From Latilactobacillus fuchuensis DSM 14340 = JCM 11249 (lineage in GTDB: Bacteria; Bacillota; Bacilli; Lactobacillales; Lactobacillaceae): 48,496 bases of DNA. The notes beneath the pieces were generated by a model that had not been told where the DNA came from, searched no databases, and worked only from the letters and a program-made list of their open reading frames with translations. Positions 6,985 through 19,501 of this stretch are shown one piece after another. The stretch is from positions 1-48,496 of the forward strand of contig NZ_BAMJ01000017.1 of NCBI RefSeq assembly GCF_000615805.1, written 5' to 3'. Within the stretch, counting starts at the first letter, position 1; every line of letters begins with the position of its first letter. The position numbers and the translations under genes were made by a program.

Positions 6985-9900
6985 TTGGCAGGACACTTAG
7001 TAAATTACGGTAAACATCGGACCCGTAGAAGCTATGCACGGATTAAAGAAGTGTTGGAACTACCAAACTTGATCGAAATCCAATCTAATTCCTATCAATG
7101 GTTTTTAGATGAAGGGCTTCGTGAAATGTTTGAGGACATCATGCCAATCGACGATTTTGCTGGTAATTTATCATTAGAATTCGTTGGTTACCAACTACTT
7201 GAACCGAAATACACGGTTGAAGAAGCACGTCAACATGATGCCAACTATTCAGCACCATTACACGTTACTTTACGACTAACAAACCACGAAACTGGTGAAA
7301 TTAAATCTCAAGACGTCTTCTTTGGCGATTTCCCATTGATGACTGACCAAGGGACTTTCATTATTAATGGTGCGGAACGGGTTATCGTTTCTCAATTAGT
7401 TCGTTCACCAGGTGTTTATTTTAATAGTTCAATTGATAAGAATAGCCGGACAACTTACGGCACAACCGTCATTCCTAACCGGGGTGCTTGGTTAGAATTT
7501 GAAACAGATGCCAAAGATATTGCCTACGTGCGGATCGATCGGACTCGTAAGATTCCAATGTCTGTTTTAGTACGTGCTTTAGGTTACGGTTCAGATCAAG
7601 AAATTATCGATATCTTAGGCGACAACGATTCATTAATGTTGACGTTAGAAAAAGATATCCATAAGAATACTGATGATTCAAGAACTGAAGAAGCCTTAAA
7701 AGATATTTACGAACGTCTTCGCCCCGGCGAACCTAAGACGGCTGATAGCTCACGTTCATTACTTTTTGCCCGTTTCTTCGATGCAAAACGTTATGATTTA
7801 GCGTCAGTTGGTCGTTACAAGATCAACAAGAAGTTGAGCTTAAAGACACGTCTATTGGGTCAAACATTGGCTGAAACATTGGCTGATCCCGATACAGGTG
7901 AAGTGATTGCTGCCAAAGATACAGTAGTTGATCGTCAAGTCATGGATACTTTGTCACCTTATTTAGACAAAGAAGATTTCAAGACGGTGACTTACCAACC
8001 AGCTGATGAAGGTGTCTTAGCTGAACCAATGACGTTACAAGTGATTAAAGTTTATTCACAAAAAACGCCAGACAAAGAAATCAACATGATCGGTAACGGT
8101 CATATTGACGCTAAAGTTAAACATGTGATTCCTGCTGATATTTTGGCATCAATGAACTACTTCTTCAATTTACAAGAAGGTCTTGGCAATACCGATGATA
8201 TTGATCATTTAGGTAATCGTCGGATTCGTTCAGTTGGTGAATTGCTCCAAAACCAATTCAGAATTGGTTTATCACGGATGGAACGGGTTGTTCGTGAACG
8301 GATGTCAATCCAAGATACAAGTACTATTACACCTCAACAATTAATTAATATTCGCCCAGTTGTGGCTTCAATCAAAGAATTCTTTGGTTCATCTCAATTG
8401 TCACAATTCATGGATCAAACCAATCCACTTGGTGAATTAACGCATAAACGTCGTCTATCTGCCTTAGGACCTGGTGGTTTGACTCGTGACCGTGCCGGTT
8501 ACGAAGTCCGAGATGTGCATTATACCCATTATGGTCGTATGTGCCCAATCGAAACGCCTGAAGGCCCTAATATCGGGTTGATTAATAGTTTAGCAAGTTA
8601 CGCCGTTGTTAACCGTTATGGTTTCATTGAAACCCCTTATCGTCGTGTCAGCTGGGATACCCATGATGTCACTGATAAGATTGACTACTTAACAGCCGAT
8701 GAAGAAGATAATTACGTCATCGCCCAAGCCAACTCACCATTAAATGATGATGGGTCATTCGTTGAAGAAACGGTCTTGGCACGTTACAAAGATGACAATA
8801 TCGAAACATCAATTGATAAATTGGATTACATGGATGTCTCACCTAAACAAGTTGTTGCCGTCGCAACAGCCTGCATTCCTTTCTTGGAAAATGATGATTC
8901 AAACCGTGCCTTGATGGGCGCCAACATGCAACGTCAAGCCGTACCTTTAGTTGATCCTCACGCACCATTGGTTGGGACCGGTATGGAATACAAAGCCGCT
9001 CATGATTCTGGGATTGCAATGCTTGCCAAACATGACGGAACAGTTGAATACGTTGATGCTAAAGAAATTCGTGTGCGTCGTGAAGATAGTTCATTAGACA
9101 AATATGAATTAATGAAATTCCGTCGTTCAAATGCGGGTAAGAACTACAACCAACGTCCAATCGTTGCTAAAGGCGATCACGTTGATGTTGATGAAATTAT
9201 CGCAGACGGCCCAGCTATGGAAAATGGCGAATTAGCTTAGGTCAAAACCCATTGATCGCTTTCATGACTTGGAATATGTATAACTATGAAGATGCCATCG
9301 TTCTTTCAGAACGTTTGGTTAAAGAAGATTTGTATACGTCAATTCATATTGAAGAATACGAATCAGAAGCACGTGATACAAAACTTGGACCTGAAGAAAT
9401 CACTCGTGAAATTCCAAATGTCGGTGAATATTCATTAAAAGATCTTGATGAATTTGGGATTGTACGGATTGGTGCGGAAGTGAAAGACGGCGATATCTTA
9501 GTTGGTAAAGTCACGCCTAAGGGTGTTACTGAATTATCAGCTGAAGAACGTTTACTCCACGCAATCTTCGGTGAAAAAGCTCGTGAAGTTCGTGATACTT
9601 CCCTTAAGGTACCTCATGGTGGCGGCGGGATTATCCAAGATGTTAAGATCTTTACGCGTGAAGCTGGCGATGAATTATCACCAGGCGTTAACATGATGGT
9701 CCGCGTTTATATTACTCAAAAACGTAAGATTCAAGTCGGCGATAAGATGGCCGGACGTCATGGTAACAAAGGGACGGTTTCAATCGTTGTTCCTGAAGAA
9801 GATATGCCATACATGCCAGATGGTACCCCAGTTGATATCTTATTGAGTCCCATGGGTGTGCCTTCACGTATGAATATCGGGCAAGTCCTTGAATTACATT

Positions 9901-10586
9901 TAGGGATGGCTGCTCGTAACTTAGGTATCCACGTTGCAACACCAGTCTTTGATGGTGCGCAAGATAAAGATTTATGGGATGCTGTTCGTGAAGCTAACAT
10001 GCCTTCAGATGGTAAGAGTGTGCTTTATGATGGTCGCACTGGTGAACCATTCGATACTCGGGTTTCTGTTGGGGTCATGTACTATATGAAACTAGCCCAC
10101 ATGGTTGACGATAAGTTACATGCGCGTTCAATCGGACCTTACTCACTTGTTACGCAACAACCTTTAGGTGGTAAAGCGCAATTTGGTGGCCAACGTTTCG
10201 GGGAAATGGAAGTTTGGGCACTTGAAGCTTATGGTGCTGCTTATACTTTACAAGAAATCTTAACTTACAAGTCTGATGACGTGGTTGGTCGTGTTAAAAC
10301 GTACGAAGCCATCGTCAAGGGTGAACCAATTCCAAAACCAGGTGTCCCAGAATCATTCCGGGTCTTGGTCAAAGAATTACAATCACTTGGTCTAGACATG
10401 AAAGTCTTAGATATCAATAAAGAAGAAATCGAATTGCGTGATATGGATGACGACGATGACGATATTGTTAACGTTGATGCCTTATCTAAATACGCAAAAG
10501 AACAAGAAGAAAAGAAAGCACAAGAAGAAGCTGAAAAAGCACGAGCGGCCGCTAACGTTGACCCAGTTGATCCTTCAGCCGAATAA
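6985..10586 (+). CDS. rpoB: RNA polymerase beta subunit (one-base frameshift as assembled)
   Basis: The beta subunit of RNA polymerase, about 1200 residues. The start is the TTG at 6985 behind GAGGGGTGA, giving [20 protein letters not shown]. The rifampicin pocket [20 protein letters not shown] appears near residue 469 and shows no known resistance substitution. The frame ends at TAG 9238-9240 and resumes at once in the next frame ([20 protein letters not shown]). One T is missing from the run at 9237-9238: the expected gct tta ggt reads gct tag gt. The C-terminal part holds the conserved [10 protein letters not shown] and a very acidic tail with a run of Asp residues. An intact beta subunit is essential, so the break is almost certainly an artefact. 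It is co-transcribed with rpoC across a 75-bp gap that contains a small hairpin (10613-10631). Confidence 0.93.
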
Positions 10587-10612
10587 TCGAGTGTTCTAAT
10601 TAATTCAAATTA

Positions 10613-14303
<3,691 letters not shown>

Positions 14304-14305
<2 letters not shown>

Positions 14306-14425
14306 AGTGCTATCTCAAGCGGTTAACGCTTGAGCATAATCTAAAAAATCCCTTATGGTGTTCTTCAACCATAAGGGATTTTTGTAGTTAGGCGGAAAGC
14401 GTTGCTTGAGATAGCGCGTTTCAGA
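14304..14425 (+). repeat. interspersed palindromic repeat, copy 1 (with internal terminator)
   Basis: Starts GAGTGC directly at the rpoC stop codon and ends GCGCGTTTCAG. The outer stem CTATCTCAAGC pairs with GCTTGAGATAG. A conserved inner block (CTTGAGCATAATCTA with TAGTTAGGCGGAAAG) resembles copies 2-5. The apical part is a strong terminator-like hairpin, AAAAATCCCTTATGGT with ACCATAAGGGATTTTT. The copy is joined head-to-tail to copy 2. Confidence 0.75.
14343..14383. terminator. bidirectional terminator of rpoC and the prepilin peptidase gene
   Basis: AAAAATCCCTTATGGT and ACCATAAGGGATTTTT form a 16-bp stem with an eight-base loop and A/T tails on both sides. It lies between convergent genes and forms the tip of repeat copy 1. 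Confidence 0.85.
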
Positions 14426-14427
14426 AT

Positions 14428-14552
14428 AGAGCGTGAGCCCTCACGGGTAGCTTCTGAGCATTAGCCTAGTTCCGTGAATAAAGTCCGATTTGTGGACTTT
14501 GTTTGCGAAACGTAGCTAAGCACAAGAAGCTGTGGGCACTTGCGCGTTTCAA
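14428..14552 (+). repeat. interspersed palindromic repeat, copy 2
   Basis: Starts AGAGCG and ends GCGCGTTTCA, overlapping the true stop codon of the convergent prepilin peptidase gene (14549-14551). The conserved arms AGCTTCTGAGCATTAGCCTA and TAGCTAAGCACAAGAAGCT pair with each other. Inside, AAAGTCC/GGACTTT makes a hairpin. The inner block is almost identical to copies 3 and 5. Confidence 0.75.
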
Positions 14553-15231
14553 AACGCCATGACCACCACCACCCCCATACTAATATAGGGAATAAACGGA
14601 ATCTGGTCGCCACGCAAAATGCTGTGTGGTCGCCGGATTTTTTGATGGCGTAACCGATTAAGCAGAGGATGCAACCGGCTAATAAACTTTGCAGTACGAA
14701 TTCTAAGCCGAACCACAGAGTTAGAATCGTGAGTAGTTCGACGTCGCCGAAACCAAACGCGTCTGTCCAATAAGCGAGTAGTGCGAGCGCGCTACCGATT
14801 AAGAACGCGGCCAGCCAGTGGTAATTAGACCAGAAACTAATAAAGAGCGGCACCATCGCCGTTAGTGTCGGACCAGGATACATGACGCTATGTAAGAGGT
14901 CGATTAAACTGAGACAGTATAGCAGCACGATTAAATAAATCAATTGCCAAGGCCATGCTCGCGATAATAGCAGTACAAATAAGCAGCCACCAGCAATTTC
15001 GCTGTAGAAAAAGCCGCGGTGAATCGGAAAACCACAATCACGACAATGACCTTTTAAAATCAGGTAACTGACAATCGGGAATAAATCGTACCAAGCAATC
15101 TGGTGGCGACACCAATCGCAATGCGAAGTCGGCCAGATGATGGACCGTCCGAGTGGCCAACGCCAACAGATGACGGTGATGAAAGAGGCGATGCAAGCAC
15201 CGCAATAAAATAGTAATAAAGACTTAAGCAT
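14549..15231 (-). CDS. comC: type IV prepilin peptidase, ComC/PilD family (frameshift near the end)
   Basis: An integral membrane aspartate protease that cleaves and N-methylates the pseudopilins of the DNA-uptake machinery. The N-terminal C-x2-C...C-x2-C cytoplasmic loop is present (HCDWCRHQ, HCRDCGFP). The first catalytic Asp is in LSLIDLLH and the second in the signature FGFGDVELL. As assembled, the frame shifts at a six-T run (14638-14643 on the plus strand) and reads through the neighbouring repeat to 14461. Adding one base gives the expected end, GDQIPFIPYISMGVVVVMAF, with the stop at 14549. The intended length is about 227 residues, typical for ComC. It is convergent with rpoC and sits alone between rpoC and rpsL. 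The symbol is a family-level guess. Confidence 0.82.
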
Positions 15232-15302
15232 AATGAACCCTCCTTAATCAATAGTTACCCTGAATACGGCTATTTTTTTCTGAAAAGAGGGTTAAAATCG
15301 TG

Positions 15303-15331
15303 TTGACAAATCTGAATAATGATGATAATCT
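15303..15331 (+). promoter_or_regulatory. promoter of the rpsL-rpsG-fusA operon
   Basis: A perfect TTGACA (15303-15308) and TAATCT (15326-15331) are separated by 17 bp. The leader of about 175 bases has a small GCAAC/GTTGC hairpin followed by a T-run near 15410-15432, which could attenuate. The ribosome binding site of rpsL lies inside a short GAAGG/CCTTC stem. Confidence 0.8.
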
Positions 15332-15511
15332 AATGAAGGTGCTTTTTACGGAAGTTTTTCTGGAAATCAGATCATGCTGACTGACGTTTAAAAATGCATT
15401 ACAATTCACGCAACTAGGTTGCCATTTTTTTATCAAAAAAAAAAGAACCGCCTGGATGTGTGGACTTAAACTTAAAAATAACTTTCAGCTCAAGGAAGGA
15501 GGAACCTTCAA

Positions 15512-15925
15512 ATGCCAACAATTAACCAATTGGTACGTAAGGGTCGTAAATCAAGAACTTCAAAGTCTGATGCACCTGCATTAAACTTTGGCTACAACAG
15601 TATGAAGAAAATCGCTACAGATAATCCAGCACCACAAAAACGTGGGGTCGCTACTCGTGTCGGGACTATGACACCTAAAAAGCCTAACTCTGCTTTACGT
15701 AAGTATGCGCGTGTGCGTTTATCTAACTTAATCGAAGTCACAGCTTATATTCCTGGTATTGGTCATAACCTACAAGAACATAGTGTTGTTCTTATCCGTG
15801 GGGGCCGTGTCAAGGATTTACCTGGGGTTCGTTATCACGTTATCCGTGGCGCTTTGGATACTGCCGGTGTAGATGGTCGTATGCAAAGTCGTTCTAAATA
15901 CGGTACTAAGAGACCTAAAAAATAA
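15512..15925 (+). CDS. rpsL: 30S ribosomal protein S12 (uS12)
   Basis: A 137-residue decoding-centre protein of the small subunit. The conserved [11 protein letters not shown] loop and the [12 protein letters not shown] segment are present with wild-type residues at the usual streptomycin-resistance positions. It starts at ATG behind AAGGAAGGAGG. It is the first gene of the str operon; rpsG follows after 89 bp that contain a pseudoknot-like element starting at the rpsL stop codon. No tuf gene is linked. Confidence 0.97.
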   Translation: MPTINQLVRKGRKSRTSKSDAPALNFGYNSMKKIATDNPAPQKRGVATRVGTMTPKKPNSALRKYARVRLSNLIEVTAYIPGIGHNLQEHSVVLIRGGRVKDLPGVRYHVIRGALDTAGVDGRMQSRSKYGTKRPKK

Positions 15926-15985
15926 CACACAATAAAAAATATAAAAGTCGTATTGAAGTTTAAATGACACTGTGTGTTACTTCAA
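15923..15985 (+). ncRNA. pseudoknot-like element between rpsL and rpsG
   Basis: TAACACACA (15923-15931, which includes the rpsL stop codon) pairs with TGTGTGTTA (15971-15979). TTGAAGT (15953-15959), inside that loop, pairs with ACTTCAA (15979-15985). The topology is an H-type pseudoknot, or two competing stems sharing one base. A further TCAAG/CTTGA pair abuts the rpsG Shine-Dalgarno. S7 of E. coli represses its own synthesis from the S12-S7 gap (established knowledge), so a similar role is plausible here. Confidence 0.45.
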
Positions 15986-16014
15986 GGACTTAAAATCTTG
16001 AGGAGGTTATCAGG

Positions 16015-16485
16015 ATGCCAAGAAAAGGCTATGTTGCTAAACGTGACGTTTTACCTGATCCAATGTACAATTCTAAATTGGTTTCACGCTTAATCAACCG
16101 GTTAATGGTTGATGGGAAACGTGGGACTGCATCAACCATCTTATATGATGCGTTTGATATTATTAAAGAAGAAACTAGCAAGGACCCATTGGAAGTTTTC
16201 GAAGAAGCTATGAACAACATCATGCCAGTACTTGAAGTTAAAGCTCGCCGTATCGGTGGTTCTAACTACCAAGTGCCAATTGAAGTTCGTCCAGAACGTC
16301 GTACAACTTTAGGTTTACGTTGGTTAGTAAACTATGCTCGCTTACGTGGCGAACATACGATGGATCAACGTCTTGCACGTGAAATTATGGATGCTGCCAA
16401 TAACACTGGTGCTGCTGTTAAGAAACGTGAAGACACACATAAAATGGCTGATGCCAACCGCGCATTTGCACATTATCGCTGGTAA
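16015..16485 (+). CDS. rpsG: 30S ribosomal protein S7 (uS7)
   Basis: A 156-residue primary 16S rRNA-binding protein that organises the 30S head. The start [16 protein letters not shown] and the end [15 protein letters not shown] are the full-length family ends. GAGGAGG precedes the ATG. It lies between rpsL and fusA in the str operon, with structured intercistronic RNA on both sides. Length and ends leave no sign of damage. Confidence 0.97.
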   Translation: MPRKGYVAKRDVLPDPMYNSKLVSRLINRLMVDGKRGTASTILYDAFDIIKEETSKDPLEVFEEAMNNIMPVLEVKARRIGGSNYQVPIEVRPERRTTLGLRWLVNYARLRGEHTMDQRLAREIMDAANNTGAAVKKREDTHKMADANRAFAHYRW

Positions 16486-16489
16486 GATT

Positions 16490-16542
16490 AACAAGGATGG
16501 CCATTGTATGCTTTTCAACAAGTCATATAATGGCCTCTTGTT
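16490..16542 (+). other. rpsG-fusA intercistronic stem-loop
   Basis: AACAAG and GGCCATTGTATG pair with CATATAATGGCC and CTTGTT, giving an imperfect 18-bp stem. No T-run follows, so it is probably an mRNA processing or stability element rather than a terminator. The fusA ribosome binding site (GAGAGGAG) begins about 27 bases later. Confidence 0.5.
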
Positions 16543-16588
16543 GTCTTTAGCGTAATATTTGATAATTCGAGAGGAGTAACTATTCACT

Positions 16589-18679
16589 ATGGCAAACAAA
16601 CGTGAATTCCCGTTAGACAAAACTCGTAATATCGGTATCATGGCTCATATCGATGCTGGTAAGACGACAACTACTGAACGTATCTTGTATTATACTGGTA
16701 AAATTCATAAAATCGGTGAAACCCATGAAGGGGCTTCACAAATGGATTGGATGGAACAAGAACAAGAACGTGGGATTACTATTACATCAGCAGCAACAAC
16801 TGCCGAATGGAAAGGTAACCGAGTTAATATTATTGATACACCAGGACATGTCGATTTCACAATTGAAGTTGAACGTTCATTGCGTGTCTTAGATGGTGCC
16901 ATCACTGTCTTAGATGCTCAATCAGGTGTTGAACCTCAAACTGAAAATGTTTGGCGTCAAGCAACTACTTATGGTGTACCACGTATCGTCTTTGTTAATA
17001 AGATGGATAAATTAGGGGCTGACTTTGATTATTCAATGACAACTCTTGAAGACCGTCTACAAGCTAATGCACATGCCGTTCAAATGCCAATTGGCGCTGA
17101 AGATGATTTCTTAGGCGTTATTGATTTGATCGAAATGCAAGCTGATATCTATGATGAAGATGAACTAGGCGCTAAGTGGGATACTGTTGAAGTGCCTGCT
17201 GACTACCTAGAAGAAGCAACAAAACGTCGCGCATCTTTAGTTGAAGCTGTTGCTGATGTAAATGATGACATCATGGAAAAATACTTAGAAGGCGAAGAAA
17301 TCACTAAAGATGAATTGAAAAAAGCAATTCGTCAAGCAACGATTGATTTGAAATTCTTCCCAGTATTTGCCGGTTCAGCCTTTAAAAATAAGGGTGTTCA
17401 AATGTTAATGGATGGGGTTGTTGATTACCTTCCATCACCATTAGAAGTACGTCCTTACAAAGCAACTGATCCAGAAGATCCTGATACAGAAGTTGAATTG
17501 ATGGCTGGCGATGACAAACCATTTGCTGGTTTAGCCTTTAAGATTGCTACCGATCCTTTCGTTGGTCGTTTAACATTCTTCCGTGTTTATACGGGGACAC
17601 TTCAATCAGGTTCATACGTCTTGAACGCTACTAAAGACAAACGTGAACGTGTTGGTCGTTTATTACAAATGCATTCAAATCACCGTAACGAAATTCCTGA
17701 AGTATTCTCAGGGGATATCGCTGCTGCAATCGGTTTGAAGAACACGACAACTGGTGATTCATTGACTGATATTGATCATCCATTAATTTTGGAATCAATG
17801 GAATTCCCTGATCCCGTTATCCAAGTTTCTATCGAACCTGAATCAAAAGAAGATCGTGATAAGTTAGATCTTGCCTTGCAAAAACTTGGTGAAGAAGATC
17901 CAACATTCAAAGCTGAAACGAACCCTGAAACTGGCGAAACATTAATTGCCGGCATGGGCGAATTACATTTGGATATCATGGTTGACCGTATGAAACGTGA
18001 ATTTAAAGTGGTTGCCAAAGTCGGCGAACCACAAGTTGCTTATCGTGAAACATTCACGAAACAAGCTTCTGCACAAGGTAAATTCGTTCGTCAATCCGGT
18101 GGTAAAGGTCAATATGGTGACGTTTGGGTTGAATTTACACCTAATGAAGAGGGTAAAGGCTTCGAATTCGAAGATGCTATCGTCGGTGGTGTTGTTCCTC
18201 GTGAATACATTCCATCAGTTGAACAAGGCTTGAAAGAATCAATGGCAAACGGTGTCTTAGCCGGCTACCCATTGATCGACGTTAAAGCTAAGCTATATGA
18301 TGGTAGTTATCATGATGTCGATTCTAATGAATCTGCATTTAAGGTTGCTGCTTCAATGGCATTGAGAAATGCTGCTAAAAAAGCTGGCGCTGAAATCCTA
18401 GAACCAATCATGAAGGTTGAAGTGATTGCTCCTGAAGAATATCTTGGTGATATTATGGGACAAATTACTGCCCGTCGTGGACGTGTTGAAGGTATGGAAG
18501 CCCGTGGTAATGCACAACTTGTTAACGCAATGGTGCCATTATCAGAAATGTTTGGTTATGCAACGACTTTACGTTCAGCAACACAAGGCCGTGGGACATT
18601 TACAATGACATTTGATCATTATTCAGCTGTTCCTAAGAGCATCCAAGAAGAAATTATCAAGAAAAATGGTGGCCAATAA
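16589..18679 (+). CDS. fusA: elongation factor G
   Basis: A 696-residue translocation GTPase. The G1 loop [16 protein letters not shown]3 DTPGHVDF and G4 NKMD are intact in the N-terminal G domain. Domains II-V follow at the usual length, with [19 protein letters not shown] in domain IV. It starts at ATG behind GAGAGGAG. It is the last gene of the str operon, closed by a strong terminator at 18718-18750. It is codon-biased like its ribosomal neighbours. Confidence 0.97.
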   Translation: MANKREFPLDKTRNIGIMAHIDAGKTTTTERILYYTGKIHKIGETHEGASQMDWMEQEQERGITITSAATTAEWKGNRVNIIDTPGHVDFTIEVERSLRVLDGAITVLDAQSGVEPQTENVWRQATTYGVPRIVFVNKMDKLGADFDYSMTTLEDRLQANAHAVQMPIGAEDDFLGVIDLIEMQADIYDEDELGAKWDTVEVPADYLEEATKRRASLVEAVADVNDDIMEKYLEGEEITKDELKKAIRQATIDLKFFPVFAGSAFKNKGVQMLMDGVVDYLPSPLEVRPYKATDPEDPDTEVELMAGDDKPFAGLAFKIATDPFVGRLTFFRVYTGTLQSGSYVLNATKDKRERVGRLLQMHSNHRNEIPEVFSGDIAAAIGLKNTTTGDSLTDIDHPLILESMEFPDPVIQVSIEPESKEDRDKLDLALQKLGEEDPTFKAETNPETGETLIAGMGELHLDIMVDRMKREFKVVAKVGEPQVAYRETFTKQASAQGKFVRQSGGKGQYGDVWVEFTPNEEGKGFEFEDAIVGGVVPREYIPSVEQGLKESMANGVLAGYPLIDVKAKLYDGSYHDVDSNESAFKVAASMALRNAAKKAGAEILEPIMKVEVIAPEEYLGDIMGQITARRGRVEGMEARGNAQLVNAMVPLSEMFGYATTLRSATQGRGTFTMTFDHYSAVPKSIQEEIIKKNGGQ

Positions 18680-18717
18680 TTAATTGGACCCGTTGATCTG
18701 ATGACTTCTGTTGGATT

Positions 18718-18750
18718 AAAAAAGGTCCCGCATCTGCGGGGCCTTTTTTT
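18718..18750 (+). terminator. terminator after fusA
   Basis: An A-run and GGTCCCGC pair with GCGGGGCC and a seven-T run around a four-base loop. It separates the str operon from the noncoding region that follows. Confidence 0.9.
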
Positions 18751-18793
18751 GTGGCGTTAATGAGTATGGATTAATTAAATGGTAATCGTGAAT

Positions 18794-18854
18794 TTTACAG
18801 TTTTATAAATGAAAGTTCACAATTCGTTCACATCTCGTTGTTATTCTATATATA
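18794..18854 (+). promoter_or_regulatory. Pho-box-like promoter of the RNA candidate
   Basis: Four hexamers start at exact 11-bp steps: TTTACA (18794), ATAAAT (18805), TTCACA (18816) and TTCACA (18827). Three of the four fit the PhoP half-site TTHACA. TATATA at 18849-18854 lies 16 bp beyond the last one and is a plausible -10. The orientation relative to transcription is the same as in the pstS promoter of this window. No protein-coding gene follows for 390 bp, so the target is probably an RNA. Confidence 0.55.
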
Positions 18855-18947
18855 TCAGATGAATTCCTCCCAAGAAATAATCTGAAAGATAAAGTGCTTT
18901 TCAAACAGTTGGCCGCTTCCCTAGAGTGGCTGGCTGAGCAACACCAA

Positions 18948-19045
18948 TGAGTTATCGTTTAATCGGTAGGACTGGTCCATTCATTTGAAATTCCTCCCAG
19001 AAAATATAATGACGGCCGATGCGGGTTCAACCCCCGCTAACTCGA
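18948..19045 (+). ncRNA. tRNA-like fold with replaced anticodon arm
   Basis: Acceptor TGAGTTA (18948-18954) pairs 7/7 with TAACTCG (19038-19044), counting one wobble. Two linker bases (TC) and D-stem GTTT/GGAC enclose the loop AATCGGTA, which has A14, purine 15, G18-G19 and A21 in place. The T-stem GCGGG/CCCGC encloses the canonical loop TTCAACC, directly joined to the acceptor strand. Discriminator A19045 is followed by TTT, so CCA is not encoded. Between the D and T arms are 48 bases instead of about 24. They form GGTC/GGCC and TCATT/AATGA with a 22-base loop holding the anti-SD motif. It cannot decode normally. It is either a pseudo-tRNA or a tRNA scaffold recruited as a regulator. Confidence 0.6.
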
Positions 19046-19099
19046 TTTGCCACCGCCCTGGCAAAGAACTGACAAAACTCTTTTTTCATACACTCCTCG

Positions 19100-19126
19100 G
19101 ACTCGCTGCAAAGCGGGTCTATTTTT
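19100..19126 (+). terminator. terminator of the RNA candidate
   Basis: GACTCGC (19100-19106) pairs with GCGGGTC (19113-19119) around TGCAAA, followed by TATTTTTAT. It gives the candidate RNA a length of about 265-270 bases. Confidence 0.6.
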
Positions 19127-19290
19127 ATGTTAGAAATAGCTAGCTGGAATACGGTGTTTTAAACTTGCTCAATATGATACAATGCGTATCAAGCAAGAAG
19201 TTAGTGGCGGTTGGCAAAACTGAATGTAGGGTGGTGGTGCTTATGCAGCGATTGCATGAAATCCGGAATCTGCAGAAGGGAGTAGCCTAG

Positions 19291-19422
19291 TTGTTTTTGG
19301 GGAGTGCGCTGGTGGTTATTAGTGGCGTGACGGTCTTAATTTTGGCGGTTGAAAAACTGACAAAAGCCGTTACTAAACTGGTGATTGCGTGGCAAACGCT
19401 GATTAAAACGATAAAAAAATAA
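19291..19422 (+). CDS. tiny membrane protein ORF preceded by in-frame stop
   Basis: From TTG at 19291 a 43-residue peptide reads FLGSALVVISGVTVLILAVE after the initiator, one membrane helix, then a Lys-rich amphipathic tail ending IKTIKK. AAGGGAG lies about 10 bases upstream. Immediately before it, in the same frame, is a 15-codon ORF from ATG 19243 (MQRLHEIRNLQKGVA) closed by TAG 19288-19290. A single substitution in that codon would give one 59-residue protein. The form (short hydrophobic peptide with its own terminator, next to a structured RNA) resembles type I toxins, but I do not recognise it. An inverted repeat at 19164-19198 (CTTGCT...GATAC/GTATC...AGCAAG) precedes it. Confidence 0.4.
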   Translation: MFLGSALVVISGVTVLILAVEKLTKAVTKLVIAWQTLIKTIKK

Positions 19423-19501
19423 CCGTTGCGATAACTTTTGGCAGAGTTCGCAAGGCTATTAGATTGTGATATTGATGCCAACCGTCTTTAGCGGTCTGCG
19501 T

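Larger units (their letters stand above)
18857..19126 (+). ncRNA. candidate regulatory RNA with anti-SD loops and a tRNA-like domain
   Basis: No ORF is visible, but hairpins are dense. In order they are TCAGAT/ATCTGA (18855-18885) with the loop motif AATTCCTCCCA; a 12-bp hairpin 18906-18936 with a TCCCTAG loop; the tRNA-like fold 18948-19045, whose long anticodon-arm replacement again shows AATTCCTCCCA (18989-18999); TTTGCCA/TGGCAAA with a CCGCCC loop (19047-19066); and a terminator at 19100-19126. C-rich single-stranded motifs are typical of Gram-positive small RNAs that pair with ribosome binding sites. Bases 18980-18998 are exactly complementary to the WxL gene start at 43502-43520. The 5' end is uncertain: a start near 18861 would leave the first anti-SD motif unpaired at the very 5' end. 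I know no named family that fits. Confidence 0.6.

Noticed and set aside
6785-7039. Minus-strand ORF of 84 codons across the rpoB leader and start
   Set aside because: It has no ribosome binding site, spans the attenuator stem and rpoB codons, and shows no family features.
9237-9252. Programmed frameshifting in rpoB and rpoC
   Set aside because: No slippery heptamer or downstream stimulator is seen, and the same kind of one-base loss occurs in several unrelated genes. Sequencing error is simpler.
14461-14548. C-terminal extension of the prepilin peptidase, read through repeat copy 2
   Set aside because: The extension appears only after a one-base loss in a T-run. The corrected frame gives a normal hydrophobic end and a stop at 14549.
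19018-19045. 3' end of a functional tRNA or tmRNA gene
   Set aside because: The T-arm and acceptor are perfect, but no usable anticodon loop exists, CCA is not encoded, and no tmRNA tag frame or conserved 5' end is present. It is reported as a tRNA-like domain instead.
18857-19126. 6S RNA, RNase P RNA or SRP RNA
   Set aside because: The hallmark elements (large central bubble, GAGGAAAGTCC-type core, Alu/helix 8 GGAA loop) are not found.
19226-19240. AGGGTGGTGG resembling the T-box sequence AGGGUGGNACCGCG
   Set aside because: Only the first seven bases match, ACCGCG is absent, and no specifier stem or aminoacyl-tRNA gene follows.
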